In this document: positions 10,854 through 22,395 of the stretch, in pieces
How positions within the stretch are numbered: position 1 is the stretch's first letter
Layout: each line of letters begins with the position of its first letter
Assembly: GCA_035772735.1 (NCBI GenBank)
Contig: JASDFA010000001.1
Location: 58,481,001 to 58,545,000, forward strand
Direction: 5' to 3'
Origin: Datura wrightii
Taxonomy: Eukaryota; Streptophyta; Magnoliopsida; Solanales; Solanaceae
DNA: 64,000 nucleotides
Notes under the pieces: model-generated
The model's input: the letters and a program-made list of their open reading frames with translations, nothing else
Database searches by the model: none
What the model was told of the DNA's origin: nothing
Made by a program: the position numbers and the translations under genes

Positions 10854-13408
10854 TGTCACGACCCGAACGGAGGCCCGGATCGGGACACGGGATAAGGAGC
10901 CCCGAGAGACCCCAAGTCGACCCATGGCATAAGCATACATCTAACTCAATCAAAAAACAGAAGAATTAACATAATACACTTAGCAGAAGTCTAACTCATC
11001 TAAAACCTCAGAATACATCACCCGAAGCTGATTACAAAGCCTAAAAAGCCTCTAAACATGACGAGTTGATGGGAAAAGACCCCCAACTAACTCAACAATA
11101 CCGAAACTGAAATACATAAGAAAAACTGAAAATATAGCCCTCGAAGAATGAGGACTCACCAACGAGCAAACACTAACTCCGATAAGCTGTCTAAGAGTGG
11201 GGCTGAACTTGAGAGCAGGGTCCTGTATCATAAAACAATACAGCATAGAAAGTATGCGGTCAGTACATGGAATGTACCGAATATGCAAGGTAAGTAAAAC
11301 CGCTTAAATAAGGTAAATCATTTAAATCATTTCATAACATAACATAAGCTTTCAAAATCCAAGGGGAGGGCTTGCATGCATTCTTTCTGAAAACATGATC
11401 TTCTTGTAACATGACAATACATAGCTTTATAACATCAAAACTGACTCGAATGACTCAAAGCTGAAATATAACATTTATAAGAAAAGCTGAACATTGAGTC
11501 AAACCTTGCTTTTTGAACATCTGTGTGTATATAAAAATCATGAGTAATGAATATGCATAACTGAATCATGAGGAACAATGGGAGACTCGTCTTTTAACTG
11601 ACATACCACGATAGAGCTTACGTGATCCCGACTATCACACTCAAGTGGGTAGAGCCGTCCAAAGCCTTGCCAGGGCTAAGGACGATACCATGATATTGAT
11701 ATCAAGCTGAAGGCCCATTCGGGCAAGGGAAAGCTCACAAGGGAGGTCCCAAGTCATATAATAGTATAAACCTACGTTGGCGCATAGTTCTGAGGCATAG
11801 GGTGATCGATCCATAGCCTACCCGATGCTAGACTCTTCTCCTAAAAACATGCATATGCTTTACATCATTTTATAAGGAAGATCAACATTGTCTATTGACC
11901 AAGCTCAATAATGAAGTACATCTCAAAAATGAAATCATGCATAGGCTCGACATTGTGTAATAACGAAGCTCAACATTGCCTATTGACAAAGCTCAATATG
12001 AAATACATCTCAATTATGAAATCATGCATATGCTCGACATCATGTAATAACAAAGCTCAACATTGTGTATTGACAAAGCTCAATAATGAAATACATCTCA
12101 ATTATTAAATCATGCATATGGGATTTTTAGTTCAAAACATACCACAAGCTCAAAGATAATTGGGAGCCTTTGCTCCAAAACCATGTGGTAAGCTTACTTT
12201 AGAGACATTACATCACACATACTTGACATAAGGGCTTTACCCAAAACTTTATCATGCTTGGATCTACGCAATTCATTTTGAAAACAATATCATAATCATG
12301 GGTAGCTTTGAAGCATGCTTTTCATCATCATCTCTCATCATCATCATACATTCATCACCATTCTCTTCTTTTAGGAACTTCTTATCAATGGGCCTTAAAT
12401 TTCATAAAACTAGAAAACATAATTTTTGATTGAAAACAATTTAAAATCCACCCATACCTCGTAATTCAATCATGGAAACACAATTTAATCATACCCATGT
12501 ATAGAAATTGAAGATTCATACATTTGGGTAAAAACTCCATAACTTGATCATAGAAAATTCTCATACTTAGATAGAAATTGGGAATGGGTGTGAAAGGGAA
12601 CACCCACTCTTAACCCAACATACCTGGAAGGGATAGATTCCACCACTTCTTTGATTTCCCAAGATGAAACTTGTACGGAAACCTTGGAACTAGCTCTAGA
12701 TCACCTCCTCAACCTCTCAAGTTTGAATGTATGGAAGGAAATAACTTAGAATAGGTTTTTCCCTCCTAAAACCTACTAAAACGAGCCTTAAAAGACGTAG
12801 TATAGGACCTTAGTACGTGGTAATAATGAAAATACCCGTACTGATTATGCAGAAATTTCTTCACTGGACGAACCAACGGACGCACCAATGGGTCATTGGA
12901 GGATACCACAACCCGTGGTGACAATCCGTGCTATACACTGTCCAGGCTTGGTCTCGTCTCAAACAACGACTCGAAACGATGGGTCGTCATTACTTACAAT
13001 GGGTCGTTCAATCGATCATTGTTTCCTTCGGCAACTTTGACACCTCCTCAAACAACGAGCCTCACTATGACTCGTCACACCCACCAATGAGTCGTGGTCT
13101 ACTTCCGTTGAATACACTGGAACATTTCACCATCCAAACAACGGTTGCTAACCACGGTCCATGGTAACTCACGACGGGTCATGGGTTGACCGTGACTTCC
13201 TAGAACTCAAGTCCATCTCCTACTACAGCTTCAAACAATGACTCGTTGTTTCCCACAACGAGTCATTATGTCCGTTGTTGCTTCCACTGCCCCCAGACCA
13301 GACACTTTCCACGACTCATCCCAATAGGTCATTGGTTGGAACAACGATCCTTAGGGTTTTAAACTTTTAACCCCTGGGTCTACTCTTAGGCACTTCTGGG
13401 GTATTACA
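10854..13408 (-). mobile_element. Family-2 gypsy LTR, minus strand (3' LTR), about 2.55 kb
   Basis: On the minus strand it runs from TGTAATACCCC at 13,408 to GGTCGTGACA at 10,854. The same ends are seen in the plus-strand LTR at 35,046-37,226, which is followed by a tRNA-Met primer site. A purine-rich tract (AAGGAGGAG) sits just outside the right end, so this is a 3' LTR. The part nearest the start (12,830-13,340) is full of short dyads built on GACTCGT or GAGTCGT, as in the plus-strand copy. It inserted into, or recombined with, the plus-strand family-1 LTR on its left. Confidence 0.75.
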
Positions 13409-13702
13409 ATACTCCTCCTTGGGAACATTCATCCTCGAATGTTGGAAACAAGTAGAAAACACAAACATGCAATTATCATATTCAGATACTGATCATTTAA
13501 CCTGAAAACTAACGGAATGACTACCTCCGATTCAAACCACATAGCTGATCTGATTTCATGATTCATATACACATCCATATACATAAAAGAAACTTGAACA
13601 CATGAACTGAACATGAAAACTAAATAGATTCGGAGTGAAAAAACTTATGCCTCAAGTTGGAATTGAGCCAGTAGAAAACAAATGTGGGTATCTAGCTACC
13701 AT
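13409..13702 (-). pseudogene. Gypsy pol extreme C-terminus, PPT and 3' tail
   Basis: The minus-strand sequence ending near 13,655 encodes ARYPHLFSTGSIPT and a stop, the final residues of a chromovirus pol (compare RYPHLF at 3,409-3,618). The tail then runs to the polypurine tract at 13,412-13,423 and the 3' LTR. At 13,702 the pol sequence stops abruptly and LINE sequence begins, with no LTR or target duplication at the junction. Confidence 0.6.
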
Positions 13703-14298
13703 ATCCCTAAAACCAAATCCTCTAAGCACATCGTCATAAGCCCTAATGGTTGACCCAATGTGATTATTGAAATATCCTCCTATATATAGCTTCTCATTAA
13801 GTGGTAATACCTCTCACCTCCTCCACCAGCGCCTCCCAAAAGCTCTTCTTATCCTCTTCATCCAAGCCTGCTTAAGGTGCGTATACACTAATAACATTCA
13901 AGGTAGACCCCCCATTGACTAACTTAATTAACATCAGTCTATCATTGACCCTCCTCACCTCTACCACTTGCTCCTTAAGATCACTGTCTACTAAGATTTC
14001 TACTACATTCCTTCTCTTTGAACCTCCTAAATAACACAACTTATACCCGTCCACGTCCCTCGCCTTAGTACCCCCTTCCCCACCGGGTTTACCGGACGCA
14101 AGCTACATTGATCCTCCTTTTCTTAAGAATCTTCACTAACTCAATAGACTTCCCTGTCAAAGTACCTATTTTCCAAGAATCCAACTCTCGACCTAAATGC
14201 TCCCTTAGTACCCTAGTCACCCCAGCCCCTCCCTCCTGCAATTGAGGACAAGACCTCAAACCATCACCACCTCTCGGCGCCACCAACGAATGAAACAA
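13703..14298 (-). pseudogene. RTE-like LINE endonuclease fragment
   Basis: The minus strand encodes pieces of an apurinic-like endonuclease from a plant LINE. In order they are SWKIGTLTGKSIELVKIL near 14,190-14,140, DVDGYKLCYLGGSKRRN near 14,055, VNDRLMLIKLV and NVISVYAP to 13,872, and YIGGYFNNHIGST near 13,770. In the family this domain nicks target DNA to prime reverse transcription. A stop and a frameshift lie around 14,075-14,095, and another stop precedes the YAP segment's continuation. The reverse transcriptase is entirely absent. Loss of the 3' part is unusual, since LINEs normally truncate at their 5' end. The clade call is by motif recognition only. Confidence 0.7.
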
Positions 14299-15130
14299 AT
14301 AAAACTAAACAGCTAAAAACGAAAGCTACACTACAAATAGAACTAGGGCCTAAAAAGGTATGCAAACAAGAGTACATATAATCTCACAAGCACAGAGTTT
14401 CAACTAAAAAATTTAATCGAACTTAATCAAAGTAAAGGGACAGGAGCTACCAACTCTCGATTGATAGAACTTGAATTTTACACGCTCTTCTCTATGTCAC
14501 TTGCGAGCGCTCGAACTCGCCTTACCGTCCACTGTCTGGAGGAGATAATGTTGGAAGCAGCAGTATCTATAAAGAATCTCTACTTCCAATCACTATATGC
14601 AGCTGGTTGTACCTTCCAAAAACAATGAAAAAGTAAAAAGGGAAAAGGGAAGGGTTACAAAATGGGCCGCCGGAGAACTAGGCTGCAGTGTTGTTCGGCA
14701 TTCAAGCTGCTGGCGCGAGCAGTGGTGCGGCTGGCTGTGAAGGCCCTTCGACTAATGACAATCGAAGAGGATTTTGAAAAGTCACTGAAAACCTTCAAGT
14801 CAAGTGGAGGATCTTGAAGATTTCTCTCTCCCCAAAATATTCTAACAGCTATTGCTCCTTGAAGAGTGACGATGGTGGTAGAGTAAGGTGAGCCTCTCTG
14901 TCTTCCTCAGAGCAGTGGCGATGAAAGAGAGATTTAGATTTGTCCTTATCGTCTGAATCTCGCTTATTGACGTTACTAGAGAATACTTAACCGTGATAAG
15001 GTACGGCGGAATCGAAGAAAGAGAAAATCCCTCTTGATGAAAGACACCCGTGAAAAAGTAGCTTCGCCAGAAACCTCGCGAGATCTTTGAGTTTACCGTC
15101 TTGCTTGAGTCTTGAAGACCTGACAAGGGA
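14299..15130 (-). other. Possible LINE 5' leader; no coding sequence recognised
   Basis: It lies immediately upstream of the LINE fragment on the minus strand and is less AT-rich than the block to its right, consistent with a LINE 5' untranslated region. A 94-codon minus-strand frame (14,842-15,126) shows no recognisable domain. The right boundary is set only by the sharp change in base composition near 15,130. Confidence 0.3.
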
Positions 15131-15288
15131 CCATTTGGTAAATTTCAACTCTAAATTCTCAGAATGAGAAAGGAAATAGTTTTTTAAAATAAAATTCTTC
15201 AGTAGTGGAATTTGAGATTTTAATTACAAAGAAAAATTTAGTAAATTGAAAAAAGAAAAGAAGAAATAAAGAAGAAGGAAGAAAAAAA

Positions 15289-15309
15289 GGAGGAGGAGGA
15301 GGAGGAGGA
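15289..15309. repeat. (GGA)7 microsatellite
   Basis: An uninterrupted GGA run of about 21 bases sits at the end of a purine-only tract beginning near 15,248. Confidence 0.85.
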
Positions 15310-15599
15310 TAGTTCTTTTTCTAAAAAAAATATTATGTTTTATAATATATTTTTTATATTTTGTAGATAAAAAAAATATTAATATATTTAGTAATTTAAA
15401 GTGTCAAGTAGTTGTGGGAGGTAAATTTCTCTTCAAAAAATCTATCATGAAAATTTTCAAAAGCAAGCCAGACTGAATTGATTTTGGTTAGATTTCAATT
15501 TAACTTTTACCAAATTAAAAATCAAAAAATCAAACCGAACCAATCGAATGCCCATCCCTAAAGATTAGGCTAAACTATTAGTAGGTAGTTGAAGGTTGT

Positions 15600-15846
15600 C
15601 GCATTTTGTGTGGGAGAGGGAGTGAGATAGCCTCCTCCGCTACTTTATCCTTTTAGAAGTATTATAGTTATCAAGTGATTTCTTATTTTTTGATGTATAT
15701 TTTTGTTTGTTGCTGCATTTGTTTAATATCAAGCTACTTTGCTATCTCTTTTCATAGATTCCTACATAAGATGTTTTTCGTCTAAGTTGAGGGTCTTTTG
15801 AAAATACTGTGTATATCCTACCCTCCCTAGACCGCACTTGTGAAAT
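15600..15846 (+). mobile_element. Degenerate TS-like (Solanaceae) SINE
   Basis: The segment GAGGGTCTTTTGAAAA (about 15,790) followed by TATCCTACCCTCCCTAGACC and CACTTGTG (15,815-15,842) resembles the 3' half of tobacco TS-type SINEs. A T/G-rich stretch before it fits the middle of such elements. The tRNA-like head with A and B boxes is not clearly preserved. This is the best single hint that the host is a member of the Solanaceae. Recognition is from memory of the family and needs alignment. Confidence 0.45.
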
Positions 15847-16800
15847 AAATAATAAAAGATATTAAATTACATAGAATAATAGAAAATTCAAGAAAATATA
15901 AAATAAGTTGAAATTTACATAGAACTGCTTCATCTTAAAAAGTTAATCAAGATAATAATTGACTAACGAAAAATAATCAAAATTGCTCATCTCAAAAGAC
16001 TAATTAGACTTCTTTTTAAAAAATAGTACAAATTTATAAATTAACTTTTAGAAAAAAGAACGCAAAGAAGGACAACTAAAAACATCAAACCAAAGAAAGT
16101 AATAAATGATGATGTGTTTTTACCTTGACCCTTTTAACCCAGTGAAAGACTAAGAGAAAGAATAAAAATTAGGGCTAAGAATAAAAGTTATTTAGATTTT
16201 AAAGTTTTTTTTTTTTAACTTCTTAAAATTTAATAATAGATTAAATTTTATGTTTTTTTATATTAATTTAAGGAATTTTAATTAGGAGAGATTCTGTGGA
16301 CTTACGCCCAAAATAAAAACTCACCCAAATGTCTAAGCGTGCGCTCATATTAATGGACTTACATCTCACAATACTATTGCCTCCATAATCGATATATTCT
16401 TACTATGTCCTGCCCCATAACTCACTCCAAAAATACTTTTTAAAATACTAATATATGCCACCAATTTTTGAAGGAAGAAATTAAAATTGCTAGAAGTCAT
16501 TTTAGATTACTCATATTATTCCTCAAGTCAGGTCTAAATTTTCTAAATTCAAATTATACTAGAGAAAAATTGACAAATTAATACTTCTTTCTTCTCATTT
16601 TATATGATATATTTTAATTATGTACTATATACAAGGGGGGATCACAAAATTTTGTAGTTCTCACTAGGATAATATGAGAATTTCAAGCCTTTTTAGTATT
16701 TTAAAGAAAATTCTTTGTGTCATAAAATATATTGAATATATGTATGTCCATTTTGTATTTCTTTAATAATAAGAACTAGTTACTAAAACTAGTTAGAAAG

Positions 16801-16802
<2 letters not shown>

Positions 16803-16841
<39 letters not shown>

Positions 16842-16847
16842 TATATA
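16803..16847. repeat. (AT)n microsatellite
   Basis: About 16 AT units followed, after an AC interruption, by five more. Confidence 0.9.
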
Positions 16848-17132
16848 GGAGACTTAGAGACATGTTGATGTGGCATGCTTTTTTGAGCTCCATTCATATT
16901 TTTCGTTTTTTCTTATTTTTTAAATGTTATATGCTATGTTTAAAAGCTTAAAATTAACTTATTTAATCACTCTCTTAGTTATATTAAATATAGTATATTA
17001 AAGAAACTGAAAAATTATTTCTTTATCTTTCTTAATTACACCTTCTACTTTTGCTCTTATTTATTTTCCACTATTTCTTAAAATTTAGGAAGCCAATAGG
17101 TCTATCATTAATTGTCTAAGTAATTTTACTTG

Positions 17133-17347
17133 AATGACTACTAACTATATAGATTAAAATTTAAGTGAAGGAGGTTAGAGGTCTTAATCTTTTATCAAAC
17201 ATCTTGATCCGGGTGATAATTATTTTTATCTTTCCCTACTAATTTTTTTGGTCTTATTATTCTTTAAAATTTATTTAATTTTTCCTACCTTCTACTTATT
17301 AACTTTGTTTTAATTTTAACCAATGACTACTAACTATATAGATTAAA
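17133..17347 (+). repeat. Duplicated segment, period about 189 bp
   Basis: A 26-base segment beginning AATGACTACTAACTATATAG occurs at 17,133 and again at 17,322, followed in both by AGGTT-containing and TCTAATCTTTT-like sequence. This suggests a degraded tandem duplication. Confidence 0.6.
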
Positions 17348-18422
17348 CCTCAACAAAAGAAGGTTAAAAATTCTAATCTTTTACATATCCTTACAAGCAT
17401 CTTTAGTTATGTATGGTGAGAAATCACCTTTTTCTCTAAAAAATTTTTAAATCTAATTATTCTTTTGAATTGAGTTAATTTTCTTACCAATTACTTATTA
17501 ACTTTATTATAATTCTTATAAATCTTTATTTGATTGAATAATATATTATTGAAGCTTTTGTCTTTTTCATTTTTTTTGTGTGTGTGTGTTGGTTTTGTTA
17601 TTTGTGAGAGTAATATTGATGAAGTCAATATTAGAGTAGCAAAATGGATAAAGAAATATTACAATAGTATATATTTTTTATCTATTAATTTTCTATCTTT
17701 TTTAGTTATTAATTTATTTTATACGATAAATTTGTGTATAATATGAAGTGTTTTTTTAGAATGATTACAAAGTTGTGATTGAAGTTAACATGACAGAATC
17801 TAGGAAATTTAAGTTTTCAACAAATGATCACAAACTCATGCTTAATATCAAAAAGAGATGATAAGATCAATGTGGAAAGAATTGATCTGGATTGAAAAAT
17901 AATTTTACGTACTTTCTTTTATTATATATGCTTTTATAGATATATTTGGCGGTGAAATTATGTGACTTCTTGACAATGAGGACTACAAATTCCTATAAGA
18001 TTAACATCTCTGAAAAGTTTCGATCGAGATGAATAAGAACAAATATAAGGAGATGAAAATGATTTGTGCTACTGAAAAATGAGTATTTTCTTTTTCTACA
18101 ACTTAAAATTTGAAGATAAGATGAAATGAGCTTATAGCTGAAAAAAATATATCACTTATGTATCCTCTTTTTTTTTTCAAAGTTAATTGCTTGATTCATT
18201 TTTTTTATTTCTAACGGTAAAATTTTTAAAGTAATTCTTAAATCTCACTTTCAATTTTTTTATATTAAATCTATTTTAATTGAGAGTGATAATTAAAAAA
18301 TGCACAAAAATAAAATTTAAAAGAATTAAGGTTTCAACTTACATCATTAATTAAGAAAATAATGAATAAAAAATATTTTCAAATTAATCAAGTTATGTTA
18401 AAGAATGACGTAGATACTAAAA

Positions 18423-18443
18423 ATATATATATATATATATATA
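18423..18443. repeat. (AT)n microsatellite
   Basis: Uninterrupted AT run of about ten units. Confidence 0.9.
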
Positions 18444-18832
18444 AAGCACACGTATAATTTCATTTTGTAAATTTTGAATTAATGTATTTAATTTGTGCGT
18501 TTTTGCTATTTCATTCTTCTATGTTTTATATTTCCCTTTTAAATGTTAAATAAGTAAAAAATTATGAGAGAACTAACATTTAATTCTCTAATGATATGAA
18601 AAAATTGATATTTATATACATATCTTAAGTGTATAAAATTAAAAATTTTATATTTAAATTTATATATTTAGAGATCAATTTTATTATTGTTTGCTTTTTT
18701 AATGTTCTTTTAAGAAAACTAAAAAAGATAGTTTTGCAGTAAGTATTTTATTAAAATTTAATAATTAAAAATATTGTTATATTTTAATATTTAAATATAA
18801 TAATATTTGATTATTATAAAAAACATTATTAA

Positions 18833-19058
18833 TGTCATAAACATATTTGTATTATAGTGAATGTCTATAAATGTATTTGTATTGTACTGGATACATGTGT
18901 TTATATCATTGTGAAAGTCTATCTTTTGGAGAAAAGTTAGGAGAAATTATCCCTATATTAGAGGGGTTCTCCTTCATTGTATTTCATCTAATCAAGAGAA
19001 ATAAGAACTTCCCTCTTTCTCTACAATATTCTTGTTCTTTCTTTATTATTTTATAACA
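18833..19058 (+). repeat. 5' LTR of the copia element
   Basis: It starts TGTCATAAAC and ends TTATAACA. It differs from the 3' LTR at about seven substitutions and one indel. The promoter motif is altered here: CTATATTAGAGG (18,953-18,964) where the 3' LTR has CTATAAATAGAGG. Confidence 0.95.
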
Positions 19059-19060
19059 CG

Positions 19061-19072
19061 TTATCAGCACGA
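19061..19072 (+). promoter_or_regulatory. Copia primer-binding site
   Basis: TTATCAGCACGA, two bases after the 5' LTR, is the usual minus-strand primer site of this copia lineage, complementary to part of a tRNA. Confidence 0.75.
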
Positions 19073-19396
19073 GTCTTTGCCTTGAGCACTCACTTTGAAA
19101 GACCTGAGGTAAGAAAAATCAAAGTTTTCTTAGAAATATGAAGGTTAGTATTTCTTGATATTTATGTATTTACTAATAACAATATCGATTTTGTATATGA
19201 ACTTGAGAAACGACTTATTGATTCACTTGGCAATTCATGCCTCATAATTGTTCCAGAAGAACAATATTGTGAAAATATATATTTGTTCTAGAAGAACAAT
19301 ATTGTGAAAATATGTAAGAGAAATCATCTATGCATACCTCGATTTGCTCCCGAAATAGCAATATCTTAAAAGAGGTTTTAAACTATCATACCTTAT

Positions 19397-19941
19397 GTGG
19401 TTAAGGCATATTTAGATGATCATGTTCCATTCCTGAAGAATGAGAAATTGAGAACTTTTGATAAATGTTACAAATATAGATCTAATACAGATCTAGTCCC
19501 TGAAGTGAAATCAAAGCATCAAAAATTCATATGGATGCAATGGGTCTTGGAGACACCATTAAAAGTGAAAACAAAGCATCAAAAATCCATATGGATGCAA
19601 TGGGTCTTGGAGACACCACTAAAAGTGAAAATAAAGCATCAGATCAAGATCGTGCTAAGGCTATGATATTCTTGCGTCATCATCTTGACGAAATTCTTAA
19701 AATTGAATATCTCACGATTAAGGATCCACTTGTTTTGTGGAATAGCCTAAAAGAAAGGTATGACCACCTGAAGATGGTCATCCACCCAAAGACACGATAT
19801 GATGGGATCCATCAAGACTATAAGTCTGTTCATGAGTATAGCTCATCAACATTCAAAATTGTTTCTAAGTTGAAACTATGTGGAGAAACTATTAATGATG
19901 TTGATATGATTGAATATGTGATAGTATGCAAAATTAATTGA
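19397..19941 (+). pseudogene. Copia gag relic
   Basis: The frame 19,531-19,941 carries the helical core of a copia nucleocapsid precursor: AMIFLRHHLDEILKIEYLT, PLVLWNSLKERYDHLKM, HQDYKSVHEYSSS and KLKLCGETIND. The N-terminal part is in another frame (from 19,397), so there is a frameshift near 19,510-19,530. A 20-codon in-frame duplication lies at 19,513-19,632. The frame stops at 19,941, before any zinc knuckle. In an active element this protein would assemble the cytoplasmic particle around the RNA. Confidence 0.75.
19513..19632 (+). repeat. Two tandem 60-bp units inside gag
   Basis: The unit starting AAAGCATCAAAAATTCATAT is repeated at 19,573 with two to three mismatches, and the first eight bases recur at 19,633. 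Sixty bases equals 20 codons, so the duplication keeps the reading frame. Confidence 0.9.
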
Positions 19942-20039
19942 GAGCTCCGGAAGAGCTAATGTATTACTACCTGAAAGAATGAAATGTTGTAGTAAGTCTC
20001 AAAAGGAAACTTATAAGTTTCAAGGACATTGAAAAAAAA

Positions 20040-21600
20040 TTGAGACTATAAATTATGAGAAGATCTAATATCTTCATGCTACTACAATTGAAACAGGTTA
20101 TAAATATTTATGTAAAAGATTACCCGCCGGTTTTTTTTTATTTGTAGTACATAAATATGGGTATGATGATGAAATCACATACGAAAGTAAACTAGAAGTT
20201 TACTGAAATAAGTTGGCATAACCGGTTGGCCATCCCGGTTTAAATGTGATGCAAAAAGTAATTGAGAAATCACGTGGCTATATGTTGAAGAAATAAAAGA
20301 TTCTTCAAGAATTCTCTTGTGTTGCTTGTTCTCGTGATAGAATGATCTTGATCAGCTAAGATTGGAATTATATTCCCTGAAATTTTGGAACATATAAAAG
20401 GGTGAATATGGGCCCATTCACCTACCATGTGAACCGTTTGCTAATAGATGCATCTATGGAATGGTCACATGTGTTTTGATATCAACTTGCAATTGATTTT
20501 TGTAAGGTTGTTGCTCAAATTATTAAATTAAGAGCATAGTTCCAAATTATAAAATCATGTTGATAATGTTGATTCATATCTATGTTGGTTTAGCAAAATT
20601 TGTATGCCTCCAATTATTGCTAAATCATTGGTTATGAGAATAAAACTCCCAAATAAAATTTGGTATGAGATATGTTTATTTAACATATAGAAACACTTGA
20701 ATGCATCAAGCCAACGAAGTTCCCTATCACAATTGGTTCAGGGTCAGGAACCAAATAATTCCATCTAAAAATTTGAATGTGCGATATATGATTAAATTGC
20801 CCCACCACAATGCACAAAGATGGGTCCCCAAATGAGTTTGCGGAGTAAATGTTAGTTTTTCTAACACAAGGGGGAGAAGTGATTAGCAACTGAAAATTGA
20901 GTGTGGGATGAATTATCTAGATCCTCGGAAAAAAGAAAAAGTGAACTTAAAGTTCAATAGATAATTCACTTGCAAAATATTGCAAATCAATTGCCAGATA
21001 TATTTGCTAACTCTATTTTATAATTCAGTTGCAAATACTCCAATAAAAAGTCCTTGAAGGACAGAATCTATGAGACGCCTGAAGCGTGATAGACCAAACG
21101 GTTCCAAATATAGAACTTCTTGAAGAAGGAGAGGAGCAAGTGATTAAGATGGTCATAATGATAAGGCAAGTACTTTAAGAAAGCACCACGACATAACACT
21201 TCATAAAACCCTGACAAAGGTTTAGGTACCTGAAAATGACGAAAAATGAAGAGATCTCAATAAGTTATGTCGCATTGGAATTGATACTCGACGATATTTT
21301 TGATACAATATAGTGCGCAATATTATAAAAGATTGCGAGGATCTGAATTCTACGTCTATTAAAGCATGTTGATGTAGAAATAATTATCAAGTGAAATGAT
21401 GCGTATTGATAAGCATAAAGCTTATTGGACCTGTAGTCCAGACACTAGAAGATGTCACGCATTTAAATACTAATTAATGTTATCACTTGACAAAATTTGT
21501 ACGAAAATCATGAAGGATTCGAAATGCCTGAAGCATTTACAAGTTTCTTTAAACTTGTTCATAATTCTTATATGAGGAAATCCTTGGTCCTGAAGTACCA
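20040..21600 (+). pseudogene. Copia protease-integrase-RT remnants, multiply frameshifted
   Basis: Fragments in changing frames mark a decayed pol. VGHPGLNVMQKVIEKSRGYMLKK (20,222-20,300) is the pre-integrase zinc-binding region. GPFTYHVNRLLIDASMEWSHV (20,410-20,475) belongs to the integrase core. VPNIELLEEGEEQVI (21,095-21,145) and NEEISISYVALELILDDIFDTI (21,245-21,310) lie in the integrase/RT linker. The catalytic core of reverse transcriptase is essentially absent. Stops and shifts occur every few dozen codons, so no product is possible. Confidence 0.6.
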
Positions 21601-21603
21601 TAT

Positions 21604-22199
21604 CTTAGTGTGATTGATGCACTAATATATCTTGCTAATACTACAAGGCATACATAACATTCGGTTAATTTGTTAGCAAGTCCCGATCTTGTTTGTTATG
21701 CTGATGCTGGGTATTTATCTGACCCACACATAAAGCTCGATCTCAAACTGGCTACATGTTCATATGTGGAGGTACTGCCATATCTTGGAGATCTATAAAG
21801 CAGTCTCTGGTAGCTACTTCATCAAATCATGCTGAGATAATAGATTTTCATGAAGCAAGCCGAGAATATGTGTGGTTAAGGTCCATGATACATCTCACTA
21901 GAGAAAAATGTGGTTTGAAATGTGATAAAATACCCACAATTTTGTATGAAGATAATGCAACATGCATAGCACAACTAAAGGGAGGATTCATAAAAGGAGA
22001 TAGAACGAAGCACATCTCGTCAAAATTTTTCTACACACATGAGCTCCAAAAGAATGGTGATATCATTGTGCGACAGATTCGTTCAAGTAATAATGTGGCT
22101 GATTTATTCACCAAATCTCTACCAACTGCAACTTTCAAGAAGATGGTGCACAAGATCGGGATGCAAAGATTCAAGGATGTTCTCATTAGGGGGAGTTAA
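21604..22199 (+). pseudogene. Copia RNase H domain, long open stretch
   Basis: From 21,756 to 22,199 there is a 147-codon open frame covering the C-terminal two thirds of a copia RNase H, including ATSSNHAEIIDFHEASREYVW, YEDNATCIAQ and TKHISSKFFYTHEL, and VADLFTKSLP near the end. Upstream, SLSVIDALIYLANTTR (about 21,605) and CYADAGYLSDPH (about 21,700) are remnants of the RT thumb and RNase H start, with about 100 bases lost between them. The enzyme would degrade the RNA of the RNA/DNA hybrid. The open frame is long compared with the rest of this element. Confidence 0.8.
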
Positions 22200-22395
22200 T
22201 ACGCGCTGTACTCTTTTTCCCTTGCGAGGTTTTGTCCCACTGGGTTTTCCTTGTAAGGTTTTTAATGAGGCATCCAAAATGCATATTATTAGATATGTGT
22301 ACTCTTTTTCCTTCACTAGATTTTTTCCCATTGGGTTTTTTCTACTAAGATTTTAACAAGGCACATTATCTATCAAATAGACATTCAAGGGGGAG

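Larger units (their letters stand above)
15131..18832. other. AT-rich block without recognisable genes, possibly host intergenic DNA
   Basis: This 3.7-kb stretch is strongly AT-rich and carries no LTR ends, primer sites or conserved coding segments. It holds a SINE-like tail (15,600-15,846), a GGA microsatellite, two AT microsatellites and a duplicated segment (17,133 and 17,322). The longest frame, 17,534-17,746, starts at TTG and has no supporting context. It was the target of the copia insertion at 18,833. Confidence 0.5.

Noticed and set aside
17534..17746. 70-codon frame with a hydrophobic N-terminus resembling a small secreted peptide
   Set aside because: It starts at TTG, lies in very AT-rich DNA where hydrophobic runs arise by chance, and has no supporting context.
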